The position numbers were made by a program, and so were the translations under genes. DNA of 64,000 nucleotides from JAFKFH01 sp017307375 (GTDB lineage Bacteria > Pseudomonadota > Alphaproteobacteria > Ferrovibrionales > Ferrovibrionaceae): contig OZ245874.1 of the NCBI GenBank assembly GCA_965229335.1, positions 1,922,001-1,986,000 of the forward strand. The letters are read 5' to 3'. Positions 35,325-43,919 of the stretch are shown here, piece by piece (the stretch's first letter is position 1; each line of letters begins with the position of its first letter). The notes beneath the pieces are model-generated. The model saw only the letters and a program-made list of their open reading frames with translations, was not told the DNA's origin and did no database searches.

Positions 35325-37221
35325 GGTCGGCGGGCGGCCGCTGGCGCGCCCGCAGCCGGGCCAGCGCGGCCATGCGCGCGGGCGCGTTGACCGCGCCGTA
35401 CTGGTCGTAGCCGCCGACCCGCTGCACCAGCTCGAAGAAGAAGCGATCCTCGAACGGCTGGGTGTAGAGGTGGAAGAATTCGCCGTCGCCCTGGCGATCG
35501 TAGAGGATGCCGAGGCGGGCCATGCGCGCGACGAGGTCGCCGTCCAGCGCATAGCGGGCGATGAGGTCGTCATAGTAGTTGGCGGGAATGTCGAGCAGCG
35601 GCAGGCTGCCGGCGCGCAGGGCTGCGGCCGCGGCGAAGATGTCGGGCGTCGAGAAGGCGATATGGTGGACGCCGGCACCGGCGAAGGTCGAAACCGAGCG
35701 AGCGGTCGCCGTGTTCCGCTTGTCGGAAATATTGAGCGGGATGCGCAGGCTGCCGTCCGGTGCTCGGACCACCCGGCTGTGCACGATGCCGTAGGGGTCG
35801 GCCAGTTCCCAGCGTGCCTCGGGCGTCAGCCCCAGCACCGCGCGATAGAACAGGACCCAGGAGTCGAGCTGGCCGGCCGGCAGCGCCTGGGCGAGATGGT
35901 CGATGCGATCAAGGCCGAGGGTGGGGCGGGACGCGCCTGATTCGTCATTGTCGTCGCGCAGGAAATCCTGGTCGAGCGCCGAGCCGCCGGCGGTCGCGCC
36001 GACGAAATAGAGCAGGCTGCCGTCGAGCGAGCGCACGGCGGGAATCGCCCGTTCGTTGGGTCCGATCCGTCCCTCGAAGCGGGTGGCGCCGAACGCGGTG
36101 GCGCGGGCCAGCGCCGCGCGCTCGTCAGTGGTCGCAAGGCCCAGCGCGCAGATCGCCGGGCCGTGGACGCGATAGTAGGACTGGGCGAACGAGCCGGGCT
36201 CGGCGTTCAGGACCAGGTTGATGTCGCCTTGCGCAAACAGCGTCACCTGCTTGGAGCGGTGCCGGCCGGCGCGACGGAAGCCGAGCGCCTCGAACCACTG
36301 GCCGAGCTTGCGTTCGTCGGCCCCCTCGACCGCAAACTCGACGAAGGCAAGGCCCGACAATGCCGGTGCCGGCGGCGGGTCGAACAGCCCGGGGTGGCGG
36401 CCACCGAGGCGGATCCGCACCTGTTCCTCCAGGAAGGCCAAAGCCCGCATGCCGTCCTGCGCGGTGGCGCGCGTCGGCGAGGCGCGGAATTCGTCGTTGA
36501 AGATTTCAAGCGACAGCGGCCCGGTATAACCCGCCTCGACCACCGCGGCGGTCATGCCGGCGAGGTCGAGATCGCCCTGGCCGGGCAGGCAGCGGTAATG
36601 TCGGCTCCAGGACAGAAGGTCCAGGTTCATCAGCGGCGCGTCGGCGATCTGGACGAAGAAGATGCGGTCGCCGGGGATGTCGCGGATCGCGGCGGGGTCG
36701 TCGCCGCGAGCCAGGATGTGGAACGAGTCGAGGATGATGCCGAGATGCGGATGGCCGGCGCGTTCGACCAGCCGCCAGGAATGGGCATAGCGGTTGACCC
36801 GGGCGCCCCAGGCCAGCGCCTCGTAGCCGACGCGCAGGCCGCGCCGGGCGGCGCGCTCGGCCAGCATCGCCAACTGGTCGGCGGCGCGGGCATCGTCGTC
36901 GATGGTGGCCGGCGAGACGTTCGAGCAGACCAGTACCAGCGGCGCCCCCAGTTCCTGCATGACGTCGAACTTGCGTTCGGCGCGGTCGAGGTTGCGGCGC
37001 AACTGGTCGTCGGTCACCCCCTCGAAATCGCGAAACGGCTGATACAGGGGGATTTCGAGGCCAAGATCCGCTGCCATCCGCCTGACGTCGCGCGGCGAGC
37101 CGTCGAAGAACAGCAGGTCGTTCTCGAAGATTTCCACGGCATCGAACCGCGCGACGGCAGCCGCTTCCAGCTTTTCTTCCAGCGTGCCGCTCAGCGAAAC
37201 CGTCGCGATCGATCGCCGCAT
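35317..37221 (-). CDS. quiC: 3-dehydroshikimate dehydratase fused to HPPD-like domain (QuiC type)
   Basis: A 634-residue two-domain protein. Residues about 1-265 are a sugar-phosphate-isomerase-like TIM barrel ('FDAVEIFENDLLFFDGSPRDVRRMAADLGL', 'GVRVNRYAHSW'-like, 'LGIILDSFHILARGDDP', 'LSLEIFNDEFRA') matching 3-dehydroshikimate dehydratases, which form protocatechuate. Residues about 290-630 are a 4-hydroxyphenylpyruvate-dioxygenase-like vicinal-oxygen-chelate pair with 'GVHHIAFSTPDIFAAA' and 'FFFELVQRVGGYDQYG'. This fusion is the bacterial QuiC form. ATG 37221 follows GGAGGAAACG. Divergent from a FadR-type regulator. Confidence 0.88.
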   Translation of the reverse strand: MRRSIATVSLSGTLEEKLEAAAVARFDAVEIFENDLLFFDGSPRDVRRMAADLGLEIPLYQPFRDFEGVTDDQLRRNLDRAERKFDVMQELGAPLVLVCSNVSPATIDDDARAADQLAMLAERAARRGLRVGYEALAWGARVNRYAHSWRLVERAGHPHLGIILDSFHILARGDDPAAIRDIPGDRIFFVQIADAPLMNLDLLSWSRHYRCLPGQGDLDLAGMTAAVVEAGYTGPLSLEIFNDEFRASPTRATAQDGMRALAFLEEQVRIRLGGRHPGLFDPPPAPALSGLAFVEFAVEGADERKLGQWFEALGFRRAGRHRSKQVTLFAQGDINLVLNAEPGSFAQSYYRVHGPAICALGLATTDERAALARATAFGATRFEGRIGPNERAIPAVRSLDGSLLYFVGATAGGSALDQDFLRDDNDESGASRPTLGLDRIDHLAQALPAGQLDSWVLFYRAVLGLTPEARWELADPYGIVHSRVVRAPDGSLRIPLNISDKRNTATARSVSTFAGAGVHHIAFSTPDIFAAAAALRAGSLPLLDIPANYYDDLIARYALDGDLVARMARLGILYDRQGDGEFFHLYTQPFEDRFFFELVQRVGGYDQYGAVNAPARMAALARLRARQRPPADLM

Positions 37222-37232
37222 CGTTTCCTCCA

Positions 37233-37262
37233 TAATAGGTTATTTTTGAAAATATCCTATTA
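37233..37262. promoter_or_regulatory. Inverted repeat between quiC-like and FadR-type regulator genes
   Basis: TAATAGG (37233-37239) and CCTATTA (37256-37262) form a perfect 7-bp inverted repeat around a 16-base AT-rich centre, placed between the divergent starts. It suits a dimeric regulator or paired half-sites controlling both transcripts. Confidence 0.5.
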
Positions 37263-37340
37263 ATTAGGTTTTGCGAAGTCCTTGCGTTGATATGGGATAA
37301 GGCTGCAGAATTCCGGCAATCGGGGAGGAACCGCAGCGGC

Positions 37341-38072
37341 ATGACGGGACGTTCGGAGCCGGGTGAAGATGGCCTGTCGGCGCCGACGCTGGCGGAAGCG
37401 ACCCATGCGCGGCTGCGGTCGGATATCCTGACGGGAGCCTTGCGCCCCGGTGAACGGCTGAAGCTCGAGGCGCTGCGCGACCGCTACGACGTCTCGGTCA
37501 ACACGCTGCGCGAAACGCTGTCGCGCCTGGTTTCGGAAGGCCTCGTCGCCAATCAGGGGCAGCGCGGCTTCATGGTGGTCGCGGCCTCGCTGGCCGATCT
37601 GCGCGACATCACGGAGATGCGCAAGCTGCTGGAATGCCGGGCGGTTCGCCTGTCGGTCGAACATGCCGACCTCGAATGGGAATCGCGCGTGGTCGCCGCC
37701 TATCACAAGCTGTCGCGGATCGAGGAGGTGGTCGAGCAGGATCCCGGGCACTGGGGCACCCAGCTCGAACTCTACAATCGTCAGTTCCACAACGCGCTGA
37801 TCTCGGCCTGCGGTTCGCGCTGGCTGATGACCTTTCATGGGGTGATGTACGACCAGAGCCTGCGCTACCGCATGCTGGCCTTCCGCGTGCGCGACTTTCC
37901 GCGCGAACAGTCGCGGGCCGAGCATCGGGCGCTGCTGGACGCCGCGTTGGCTCGGGACGCCGAGCGGTTGGCCGCGATCGTCGCAGCCCATATCACCAAG
38001 GGGGCGGAACTGTATCAGGAGGAAAATCTGTCGCCGAGGCCCGCGCGCCGCGGGCCGAAGCCGAAGAAATGA
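37341..38072 (+). CDS. GntR-family regulator, FadR/FCD subfamily
   Basis: A 243-residue regulator. HTH: 'TLAEATHARLRSDILTGALRPGERLKLEALRDRYDVSVNTLRETLSRLVSEGLV'; FCD ligand domain begins at 'DLRDITEMRKLLECRAVRLSVEHAD', with metal-ligand candidates in 'YNRQFHNALISACG' and 'RAEHRALLDAALARD'. ATG 37341 has GGGGAGGA upstream. It precedes the Liv-type operon and diverges from the QuiC-like gene, so it probably represses both until an inducer (perhaps shikimate- or quinate-related) is present. Confidence 0.9.
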   Translation: MTGRSEPGEDGLSAPTLAEATHARLRSDILTGALRPGERLKLEALRDRYDVSVNTLRETLSRLVSEGLVANQGQRGFMVVAASLADLRDITEMRKLLECRAVRLSVEHADLEWESRVVAAYHKLSRIEEVVEQDPGHWGTQLELYNRQFHNALISACGSRWLMTFHGVMYDQSLRYRMLAFRVRDFPREQSRAEHRALLDAALARDAERLAAIVAAHITKGAELYQEENLSPRPARRGPKPKK

Positions 38073-38166
38073 CATGCGCCGCGGCGCGGACTCTCGTAAG
38101 GGGATCGCTGCTGTACGGACCGCCGGAATGATGTAGACCTTTAGGATAGTCTTGGGAGGAAAACCA

Positions 38167-39300
38167 ATGAACCGACTGACGATCGCCACCGCGATGGCCG
38201 TGGCGCTGGGGATGAGCGCGCCGGCCGTGGCCCAGATCAAGCTGGCCGATGTCGCCGAACTTTCCGGTCCCGGCGCCACCGTGGGCACCAACTGGAAGAA
38301 CGGCATCGATCTCGCCGTCGCCGAGATCAACGAGAAGGGCGGCATCCTCGGCCAGAAGATCGAGGTGACGCATGCCGATTCGCAGTCCAACCCGGGCATC
38401 GCCCGCGCCCAGGTGCAGAAGGCGTTGGACGGCAATCCCTATGTGCTGCTCGGCCCGGGCTATTCCGGCTCGGTCAAGGTGACGGCGTCGCTGGCCCAGC
38501 AGGCCGAGATCGCGCAGATCATGGGTGGCGAGGCGGCGGAACTGACCCAGGCCGGCAATCCCTATCTGTTCCGCACCTCGTTCGGCCAGCAGTCGTCGAT
38601 GCCCAAGGTGGCCCGCTACATCGCCGAGGAGGTCAAGGCCAAGTCCGTCGCCGTCGTCTGGGTCAACAACGACTTCGGCAAGGGTGGCCGCGACATGATC
38701 ACCAAGGAACTGGCCAAGCGTAACGTCAAGGTCGTCGCCGACCTGTCGACCGAAGCCGGCCAGGCCGACTTCGCCGCCGACGCGGTCAAGGTCAAGAACG
38801 CCAATCCGGATGCGGTGTTCATCTACCTGAACGAGGAGGAGAGCGCGCGGGCGTTGAAGGAATTCCGCCGCCAGAACATCCAGGCGCCGCTGATCGGCGA
38901 GACCACGCTGATCGGCCAGAAAGTGATCGAGTTGGCCGGGGATGCCGCCAACGGCGCCAAGGGCCATGTCGGCCTGACCACCGATGCTCCGGTGCCGGCG
39001 GTGGCCGCTTTCCGCGACCGCTTCGCCAAGAAGTACAACTACGTGCCCGACCACAACGGCATCAAGGGCTACCTCTCGATCTACGTGATCAAGGCGGTGA
39101 CCGAGAAGATGGGCAAGGTCGACCCGAAAGGTTTCGCCAAGACGCTGCACGGCATGACGATCAAGCCCGAGCAGGAGCCGGGCATCCTGATGGAAGTCAC
39201 CTACGACGCCAACGGCGACATCGACCGGCAAAGCTTCATGGCCGAGGTCGTCGGCGGCAAGCAGGTCGTCAAGGAAATCCTGCCCAAGATGGGGAACTGA
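38167..39300 (+). CDS. Branched-chain amino acid-type ABC substrate-binding protein (LivK-like)
   Basis: A 377-residue periplasmic binding protein. Signal peptide 'IATAMAVALGMSAPAVAQ'; 'LADVAELSGPGATVGTNWKNGIDLAVAEINEKGGILGQKIEVTHADSQSNP' is the Peripla_BP_6 start. Start ATG 38167 follows GGGAGGA. HAAT-type proteins also bind aromatic acids, urea and amides; next to quiC, an aromatic or alicyclic acid is plausible. A strong hairpin lies after its stop. Confidence 0.9.
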   Translation: MNRLTIATAMAVALGMSAPAVAQIKLADVAELSGPGATVGTNWKNGIDLAVAEINEKGGILGQKIEVTHADSQSNPGIARAQVQKALDGNPYVLLGPGYSGSVKVTASLAQQAEIAQIMGGEAAELTQAGNPYLFRTSFGQQSSMPKVARYIAEEVKAKSVAVVWVNNDFGKGGRDMITKELAKRNVKVVADLSTEAGQADFAADAVKVKNANPDAVFIYLNEEESARALKEFRRQNIQAPLIGETTLIGQKVIELAGDAANGAKGHVGLTTDAPVPAVAAFRDRFAKKYNYVPDHNGIKGYLSIYVIKAVTEKMGKVDPKGFAKTLHGMTIKPEQEPGILMEVTYDANGDIDRQSFMAEVVGGKQVVKEILPKMGN

Positions 39301-39306
39301 CCGACG

Positions 39307-39338
39307 GTCGTCGCCCCGGTGAACGCCGGGGCGACGAC
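39307..39338 (+). terminator. Intra-operon hairpin after the Liv-type binding-protein gene
   Basis: A perfect 13-bp GC-rich stem (39307-39319 with 39326-39338, loop of 6) lies 6 bases after the stop with no U-tract. It probably protects the binding-protein mRNA 3' end or partly terminates, giving more binding protein than membrane components. Confidence 0.6.
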
Positions 39339-39387
39339 GGGGTCTTGCGGTCGCCGCCGGGGGTGACGGACAAGTGGGCTTCGAATC

Positions 39388-40263
39388 ATGCTGAATCTGC
39401 TTAACCTGGTCGTCTCGGGGCTGGCCACCGGCGCGATCTACGCGCTGGTGGCGATCGGCTTCACGCTGCTCTGGCAAACGTCCCAGACGATCAATTTTGC
39501 CCAGGGCGAATTCGTCATGCTGCCGGCGTTCTTCGTGCTGGCCGCCCTCAACGTCGGACTGCCGTTCTGGGCGGCCGTCGTCGTCGGCATGATCGCGGCG
39601 CTGGTGCTGCTCGGCGTCACCTTCAAGCTGGTGCTGGTCGATCCGATGCTGCGGCACGGGGTGCTGCCGCTGGCCATCGCCACCATGGCGCTGTCGATCT
39701 TCCTGAAGGATTCGGTCAAGGAATTCTATTCGGCGGAGGCGCAGGCCTTCCCCTCGATCGTGCCGGAAGGCAGCCTGGCGCTGTTCGGCACGCAGATCCC
39801 GCTCCAGTCGATCGGCGTCTTCGTGCTGGCGGTGGCCGCGGTCGTCGTGCTGCAGCAGTTCCTGGCGCGCAGCTCGACTGGCCGGCAGATGCAGGCCGCG
39901 GCCCAGAATCCGACGGTCGCCCGCATCCTCGGCATCCCGGTCGAGCGGATGATCCTCTACACCTTCCTGATCAACGCGGCGCTGGTGGCCCTGGCCTCGC
40001 TGCTGATCACCCCGATCTACCTGGCCAAGTTCACCTCGGGCGAGACGCTGGGCCTTGCCGCCTTCATCGCCGCGATCGTCGGCGGCTTCAACCAGGTGCG
40101 CGGCGCCATTGTCGGCGGCCTGGTCCTCGGCCTGGTCGACAACCTCGCGGCCACCTACGTCTCGACGCAATATCGCGGCGCCATCCCGCTGTTCCTGCTC
40201 ATCGCCGTCATCCTGTGGCGGCCGCAGGGGCTGGTCGGCCGCGCCGAGGAGCGGACGGTATGA
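39388..40263 (+). CDS. Branched-chain amino acid-type ABC permease (LivH-like)
   Basis: A 291-residue permease with about eight helices. 'LNLLNLVVSGLATGAIYALVAIGFTLLWQTSQTINFAQGEFVMLPAFF' is the LivH N-terminus and 'ARILGIPVERMILYTFLINAALVALASLL' with 'GGFNQVRGAIVGGLVLGLVDNLAATYVS' is the coupling and C-terminal region. Overlaps livM by 4 bases. Confidence 0.92.
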   Translation: MLNLLNLVVSGLATGAIYALVAIGFTLLWQTSQTINFAQGEFVMLPAFFVLAALNVGLPFWAAVVVGMIAALVLLGVTFKLVLVDPMLRHGVLPLAIATMALSIFLKDSVKEFYSAEAQAFPSIVPEGSLALFGTQIPLQSIGVFVLAVAAVVVLQQFLARSSTGRQMQAAAQNPTVARILGIPVERMILYTFLINAALVALASLLITPIYLAKFTSGETLGLAAFIAAIVGGFNQVRGAIVGGLVLGLVDNLAATYVSTQYRGAIPLFLLIAVILWRPQGLVGRAEERTV

Positions 40264-41255
40264 CCGGTCGCACCAAGACCATGCTTGCCGCCCTGGCGCT
40301 TGCCGCCGGGATCGCCGCGCTTGTCCTTGTGCCGCTGCTGCTCAACCGCTACGGCCTCTACATCCTGTCGATGTGGGCGATCATGAGCATCGCGGCGATC
40401 GGGCTGAACCTGACGCTCGGCTATGCCGGCCAGGTGTCGCTGGCCCAGGGCGCCTTCGTCGGTATCGGCGCCTATGCGGCGGCGATCATCACCATCCAGG
40501 GATGGCCGCTGGTCGCGGCACTGGTCGTGGCCGTGGCGCTGTGCTTTGTCATCGGCTGGCTGCTCGGCTATCCGGCGCTTCGCGTCCAGCATCACTATCT
40601 CGCCTTCGTCACGCTCGCCTTCTCGACGCTTGCCTATCTGGTGTTCCGCAACGAGGAATGGCTGACCAAAGGCATCTACGGCATCACCGGCGTGCCGCGG
40701 CCGACGCTGTTCGGCTGGCCGCTGGCGGCGCCGCTGCGCTTCTACTATTTCTGCCTCGCCGCGCTGGGCATCGTCTTCGCGGGGGCATGGTGGCTGGTCC
40801 GCTCGCCCTGGGGCCGCGCCTTCATGGCGCTGCGCGAGAACCCGATGCGCGCGATGTCGCTCGGCGTCGATACCCGGCGCTACACCCTGATGGCCTTTGC
40901 GATCGGCTCCAGTCTCGGCGGCGTCGCCGGCGTGCTCTACGCGCCGCTCGTCGAATTCATCGATCCGACGCCGTTCACGCTCGGCCTGTCGCTCAACCTG
41001 CTGATGATGGTGATCGTCGGCGGCTCGGGCTTTCTGTTCGGACCGCTGCTCGGCGCGCTGATCTCGGTGCTGCTGCCCGAATGGCTGCGCTTCTCGGAAG
41101 GGCTCTACCTCATCGTCTACGCCCTGTTCGTGATGATCCTGCTGGCCTGGTCGCCGACCGGCATCCTCGGCATCGTCGATCGCTACCTCGCCCGGCGCCG
41201 CGCCCGTGCCGCCTCGGCCGCGCGGTCGGCCGCGATGCCGGAGGCGCTGCCATGA
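40260..41255 (+). CDS. Branched-chain amino acid-type ABC permease (LivM-like)
   Basis: A 331-residue permease with about ten helices. 'YILSMWAIMSIAAIGLNLTLGYAGQVSLAQGAFVGIGAYAAAI' and 'SPWGRAFMALRENPMRAMSLGVDTRRYTLMAFAIGSSLGGVAGVLYA' are LivM hallmarks. The start ATG 40260 (ATGA overlap with LivH) is preferred over an upstream in-frame ATG at 40215. Confidence 0.92.
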   Translation: MTGRTKTMLAALALAAGIAALVLVPLLLNRYGLYILSMWAIMSIAAIGLNLTLGYAGQVSLAQGAFVGIGAYAAAIITIQGWPLVAALVVAVALCFVIGWLLGYPALRVQHHYLAFVTLAFSTLAYLVFRNEEWLTKGIYGITGVPRPTLFGWPLAAPLRFYYFCLAALGIVFAGAWWLVRSPWGRAFMALRENPMRAMSLGVDTRRYTLMAFAIGSSLGGVAGVLYAPLVEFIDPTPFTLGLSLNLLMMVIVGGSGFLFGPLLGALISVLLPEWLRFSEGLYLIVYALFVMILLAWSPTGILGIVDRYLARRRARAASAARSAAMPEALP

Positions 41256-41995
41256 AGACGGTTCTGGAGGTCGAGAACCTCGGCAAGCACTTCGGTGGCA
41301 TCACCGCGGTCGACGGCGTGTCGTTCCAGGTCCGCGAGGGCGAGATCCTTGGGATCATCGGGCCGAACGGCTGCGGCAAGTCGACGCTGTTCAATTGCGT
41401 GCTGGGCCAGTTGCAGCCGAGCCAGGGCGAGGTCCGCCTCGATGGCCGCGTCGTCACCGGCATGCGGCCCTGCGACCTCAATCGCCTGGGGGTGAGCCGC
41501 ACCTTCCAGCTGTTGCAGGTCTTTCCCCAGTTGACGGTGCGCGAGAACCTGATCCTGGCGGGGCAGGAGCACCAGGGCAGCATGACCCGCCGGCTGTTCG
41601 GCCGGCGCGACGCGGGGCTGACCGAGGCGGCCGAGCGCATGATCGCCTTCTTCAAGCTGGGCCACCTCGCCGGCGAGAAGGCCGGGGGGTTGTCCTACGG
41701 CCAGCAGAAGCTGCTCGACGCTGCGATGGCCTTCATGGCCGGGCCGCGCCTGGTCCTGCTCGACGAGCCGGCCGGCGGCGTCAACCTGACGATGCTGGCG
41801 CTCCTCAAGGAACGGCTGCAGGCGATCAATGCCGAGCAGGGCGCGACCTTCGTCGTCATCGAGCACAACATGGACTTCGTCATGTCGCTGTGTACCCGTG
41901 TGCTGGTCCTGGCGGAAGGCCGCGTGCTTGCCGAAGGCACGCCCGACGAGATCCGCGCCAACCCGAAAGTGATCGAGGCCTATCTTGGGCATTGA
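41252..41995 (+). CDS. Branched-chain amino acid-type ABC ATPase (LivG-like)
   Basis: A 247-residue ATPase: Walker A 'GIIGPNGCGKSTLFNCVLG', 'RTFQLLQVFPQLTVRENL', signature 'GGLSYGQQKLLDAAMAFM', Walker B 'LVLLDEPAGGVN' and H-loop 'VIEHNMDFV'. The signature reads LSYGQ, as usual for LivG. Overlaps its neighbours by 4 and 11 bases. Confidence 0.93.
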   Translation: MKTVLEVENLGKHFGGITAVDGVSFQVREGEILGIIGPNGCGKSTLFNCVLGQLQPSQGEVRLDGRVVTGMRPCDLNRLGVSRTFQLLQVFPQLTVRENLILAGQEHQGSMTRRLFGRRDAGLTEAAERMIAFFKLGHLAGEKAGGLSYGQQKLLDAAMAFMAGPRLVLLDEPAGGVNLTMLALLKERLQAINAEQGATFVVIEHNMDFVMSLCTRVLVLAEGRVLAEGTPDEIRANPKVIEAYLGH

Positions 41996-42716
41996 TGCGA
42001 TCCTGGAACTGCGCGATGTCGTTGCCGGCTACGGCGAGATGACGATCCTGAACGGCACCACCTTCGACGTACCCCGTGGCGCCATCACCACGATCATCGG
42101 CCCCAACGGTGCCGGCAAGTCGACGGTGTTCAAGACCGTCTTCGGCCTGCTGAAGGCCCGCCAGGGCACGATCAGGCTGGGCGGGCGCGACATCACCAAC
42201 GCATCCCCGCGCCGCCTGCTCGAGGCGGGCATCTGCTATATTCCGCAGGGCCGGAACATTTTCCCCGAGCTCAGCGTGCGCCACAACATCGAGCTCGGCG
42301 GCGTCGCCGCCGGTGCCGGCGTCAAGGACCTGGCCCGGCGAATCGAAGCGGCACTCGACCGTTTCCCGGTGCTGCGCCGCAAGGCCGACGCCCAGGCCTC
42401 GACCCTGTCGGGCGGCGAGCAGAAGCAGCTCGAGATCGTGCGCGGCCTGCTGCTCGATCCGGCGCTGATCCTGATCGACGAGCCATCGATCGGCCTGTCG
42501 CCGCTGATGGTGCAGGAGACCTTCGGCATCCTGACGGAGTTGCGCGCCCGGGGCGTTTCGGTGCTGATGGTCGAGCAGAATGCCCGATCGGCCCTGGAAA
42601 TGTCCGATTACGGCATCGTGCTGGAACTGGGCCAGACCCGGATCGTCGATCGCGCCGATGCCATCCTGGCCGATCCGCGCATCGGCCAGCTGTTCCTGGG
42701 CGGTTCGGCGGCATGA
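41985..42716 (+). CDS. Branched-chain amino acid-type ABC ATPase (LivF-like)
   Basis: A 243-residue ATPase: Walker A 'TIIGPNGAGKSTVFKTVFG', 'GICYIPQGRNIFPELSV', signature 'STLSGGEQKQLEIVRGLLL', Walker B 'LILIDEPSIGLSP', H-loop 'MVEQNARSALEMSDYGIVLE'. It starts at TTG 41985 inside the livG 3' end. Completes a full importer. Confidence 0.92.
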   Translation: MGIDAILELRDVVAGYGEMTILNGTTFDVPRGAITTIIGPNGAGKSTVFKTVFGLLKARQGTIRLGGRDITNASPRRLLEAGICYIPQGRNIFPELSVRHNIELGGVAAGAGVKDLARRIEAALDRFPVLRRKADAQASTLSGGEQKQLEIVRGLLLDPALILIDEPSIGLSPLMVQETFGILTELRARGVSVLMVEQNARSALEMSDYGIVLELGQTRIVDRADAILADPRIGQLFLGGSAA

Positions 42717-43738
42717 AGCTCGCGGTTGTCGGGGCCGGGCTGATCGGGCGGCGGCATGCCGAGATCATCGCCGGCCTGCCGGGCGCGACGCTTGCCGCCA
42801 TCGTCGATCCGGCGCCCGAAGCCGAGGTGTTCGCAAGCAGCCTTGGCGCCGCATGGTTTGCCGACCTCGCGCCGCTGCTCGACGCGGGTGTCGACGGGGT
42901 GGTGATCGCCACGCCCAACCGGCTGCATGCGGAAGGCGCCATCGCCTGTCTTGCGCGGCGTTTGCCGGTGCTGGTGGAGAAACCCGTGGCCGATACGGCC
43001 GAGGCTGCCGCGCGGATCGCCAGGGCGGCCGGCGCGACGCCGACGCTGGTCGGACATCACCGGCGCCATTCGGCCAGCCTGAAGGCGGCGCGGGCGGCGA
43101 TCGCCGAGGGCCGCGTCGGCGCGGTCACCGCGGTGACCGCGCTGAGCCATCTGCTGAAGCCGGACGATTATTTCGACGTCGCCTGGCGCCGCCAGCCGGG
43201 CGGCGGGCCGATCCTCATCAACCTGATCCACGTGGTCGACGACCTGCGCTATCTCTGCGGCGAGATCGTCGCGGTACAGGCGATGGCGTCGTCGGCGACA
43301 CGCGGCTTCGCCGTCGAGGATACCGCCGTGGTCACCCTGCGCTTCGCCTCCGGCGCGCTCGGCACGCTGGGCGTCTCGGACGTCGCGGCGGGACCGTGGA
43401 GCTGGGAGCTGACCTCGGGCGAGAACCCGTTCTACCCGCGCCAGGACGGCGACTGCTATCTCGTAGCCGGCCGCGACGGCGCGCTGGCGGTGCCGACCCT
43501 TGATCTCTGGCGCTATGACGGCCCGCCCCATTGGGGCACGCCGATGACCCGCACGCGGCTGCCGGCGCCCGCGGTCGATCCGCTGATCCAGCAGATGCGG
43601 CATTTTCGCGACGTGGTCCGCGGCGAGGCCGAGCCGTTGGTGACTGTCGCCGACGCGGCGCGCAGCCTCGTCGTCGTCGAAGCGATCGCCGAGGCGGCGC
43701 ACACCGGCCGCATAATACACTGCAATTCCGGTGATTGA
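42713..43738 (+). CDS. Gfo/Idh/MocA family oxidoreductase
   Basis: A 341-residue NAD(P)-dependent dehydrogenase. 'KLAVVGAGLIGRRHAEIIAGLPGATLAAIVDP' is the Rossmann start, 'VLVEKPVADT' near residue 90 carries the catalytic Lys of the EKP motif, and 'LVGHHRRHSASL' and 'NLIHVVDDLRYLCGE' belong to the C-terminal half. Members oxidise polyols such as inositol or similar ring alcohols. As the last gene of the importer operon facing quiC, it could oxidise a cyclitol or quinate-like ligand; this is inference. Confidence 0.88.
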   Translation: MKLAVVGAGLIGRRHAEIIAGLPGATLAAIVDPAPEAEVFASSLGAAWFADLAPLLDAGVDGVVIATPNRLHAEGAIACLARRLPVLVEKPVADTAEAAARIARAAGATPTLVGHHRRHSASLKAARAAIAEGRVGAVTAVTALSHLLKPDDYFDVAWRRQPGGGPILINLIHVVDDLRYLCGEIVAVQAMASSATRGFAVEDTAVVTLRFASGALGTLGVSDVAAGPWSWELTSGENPFYPRQDGDCYLVAGRDGALAVPTLDLWRYDGPPHWGTPMTRTRLPAPAVDPLIQQMRHFRDVVRGEAEPLVTVADAARSLVVVEAIAEAAHTGRIIHCNSGD

Positions 43739-43756
43739 CCGATCAAACTTTTCGGC

Positions 43757-43784
43757 TTGATGAAATCTATTTATCCAGTAGATT
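43757..43784 (+). promoter_or_regulatory. Promoter with inverted repeat for sulfur unit A
   Basis: TTGATG (43757-43762), a 16-base spacer and TAGATT (43779-43784) form a plausible sigma-70 promoter in an AT-rich island. AATCTA-N9-TAGATT (43764-43784) is an inverted repeat inside it, of the size bound by LysR-type regulators. The leader ORF begins 40 bases downstream. Confidence 0.5.
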
Positions 43785-43824
43785 AATTCTCACGGGCTTG
43801 TTGCTGACCGTGGGGAGATCGTCC

Positions 43825-43863
43825 GTGACGCCATTCTGTCGCTGCTGCCGGCCCTTCGCCTGA
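43825..43863 (+). CDS. Cysteine-rich leader peptide A (MTPFCRCCRPFA)
   Basis: A 12-codon ORF from GTG, with GGGGAG about eight bases upstream, reads MTPFCRCCRPFA. Three of four consecutive positions are Cys (C-R-C-C). It precedes a flavoenzyme/SsuD operon. Poly-cysteine leader peptides acting as cysteine-responsive attenuators are known upstream of sulfur genes in other bacteria; here ribosomes would stall at TGT-CGC-TGC-TGC when Cys-tRNA is scarce. A GGCGC-TGAC-GCGCC hairpin (43870-43883) starts just after the stop and could be the sensed structure. Leaders at 50850 and 59091 share the pattern. Confidence 0.72.
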   Translation: MTPFCRCCRPFA

Positions 43864-43869
43864 ACGACC

Positions 43870-43883
43870 GGCGCTGACGCGCC
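43870..43883 (+). promoter_or_regulatory. Attenuator hairpin after leader A
   Basis: A 5-bp GC stem with a 4-base loop begins 6 bases after the leader stop and so would be covered by a ribosome finishing the leader. It has no U-tract. Its role in attenuation is inferred from position. Confidence 0.4.
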
Positions 43884-43919
43884 CTCGACGCCATTCCCGA
43901 TCGCCTGAGGTGACGGACG

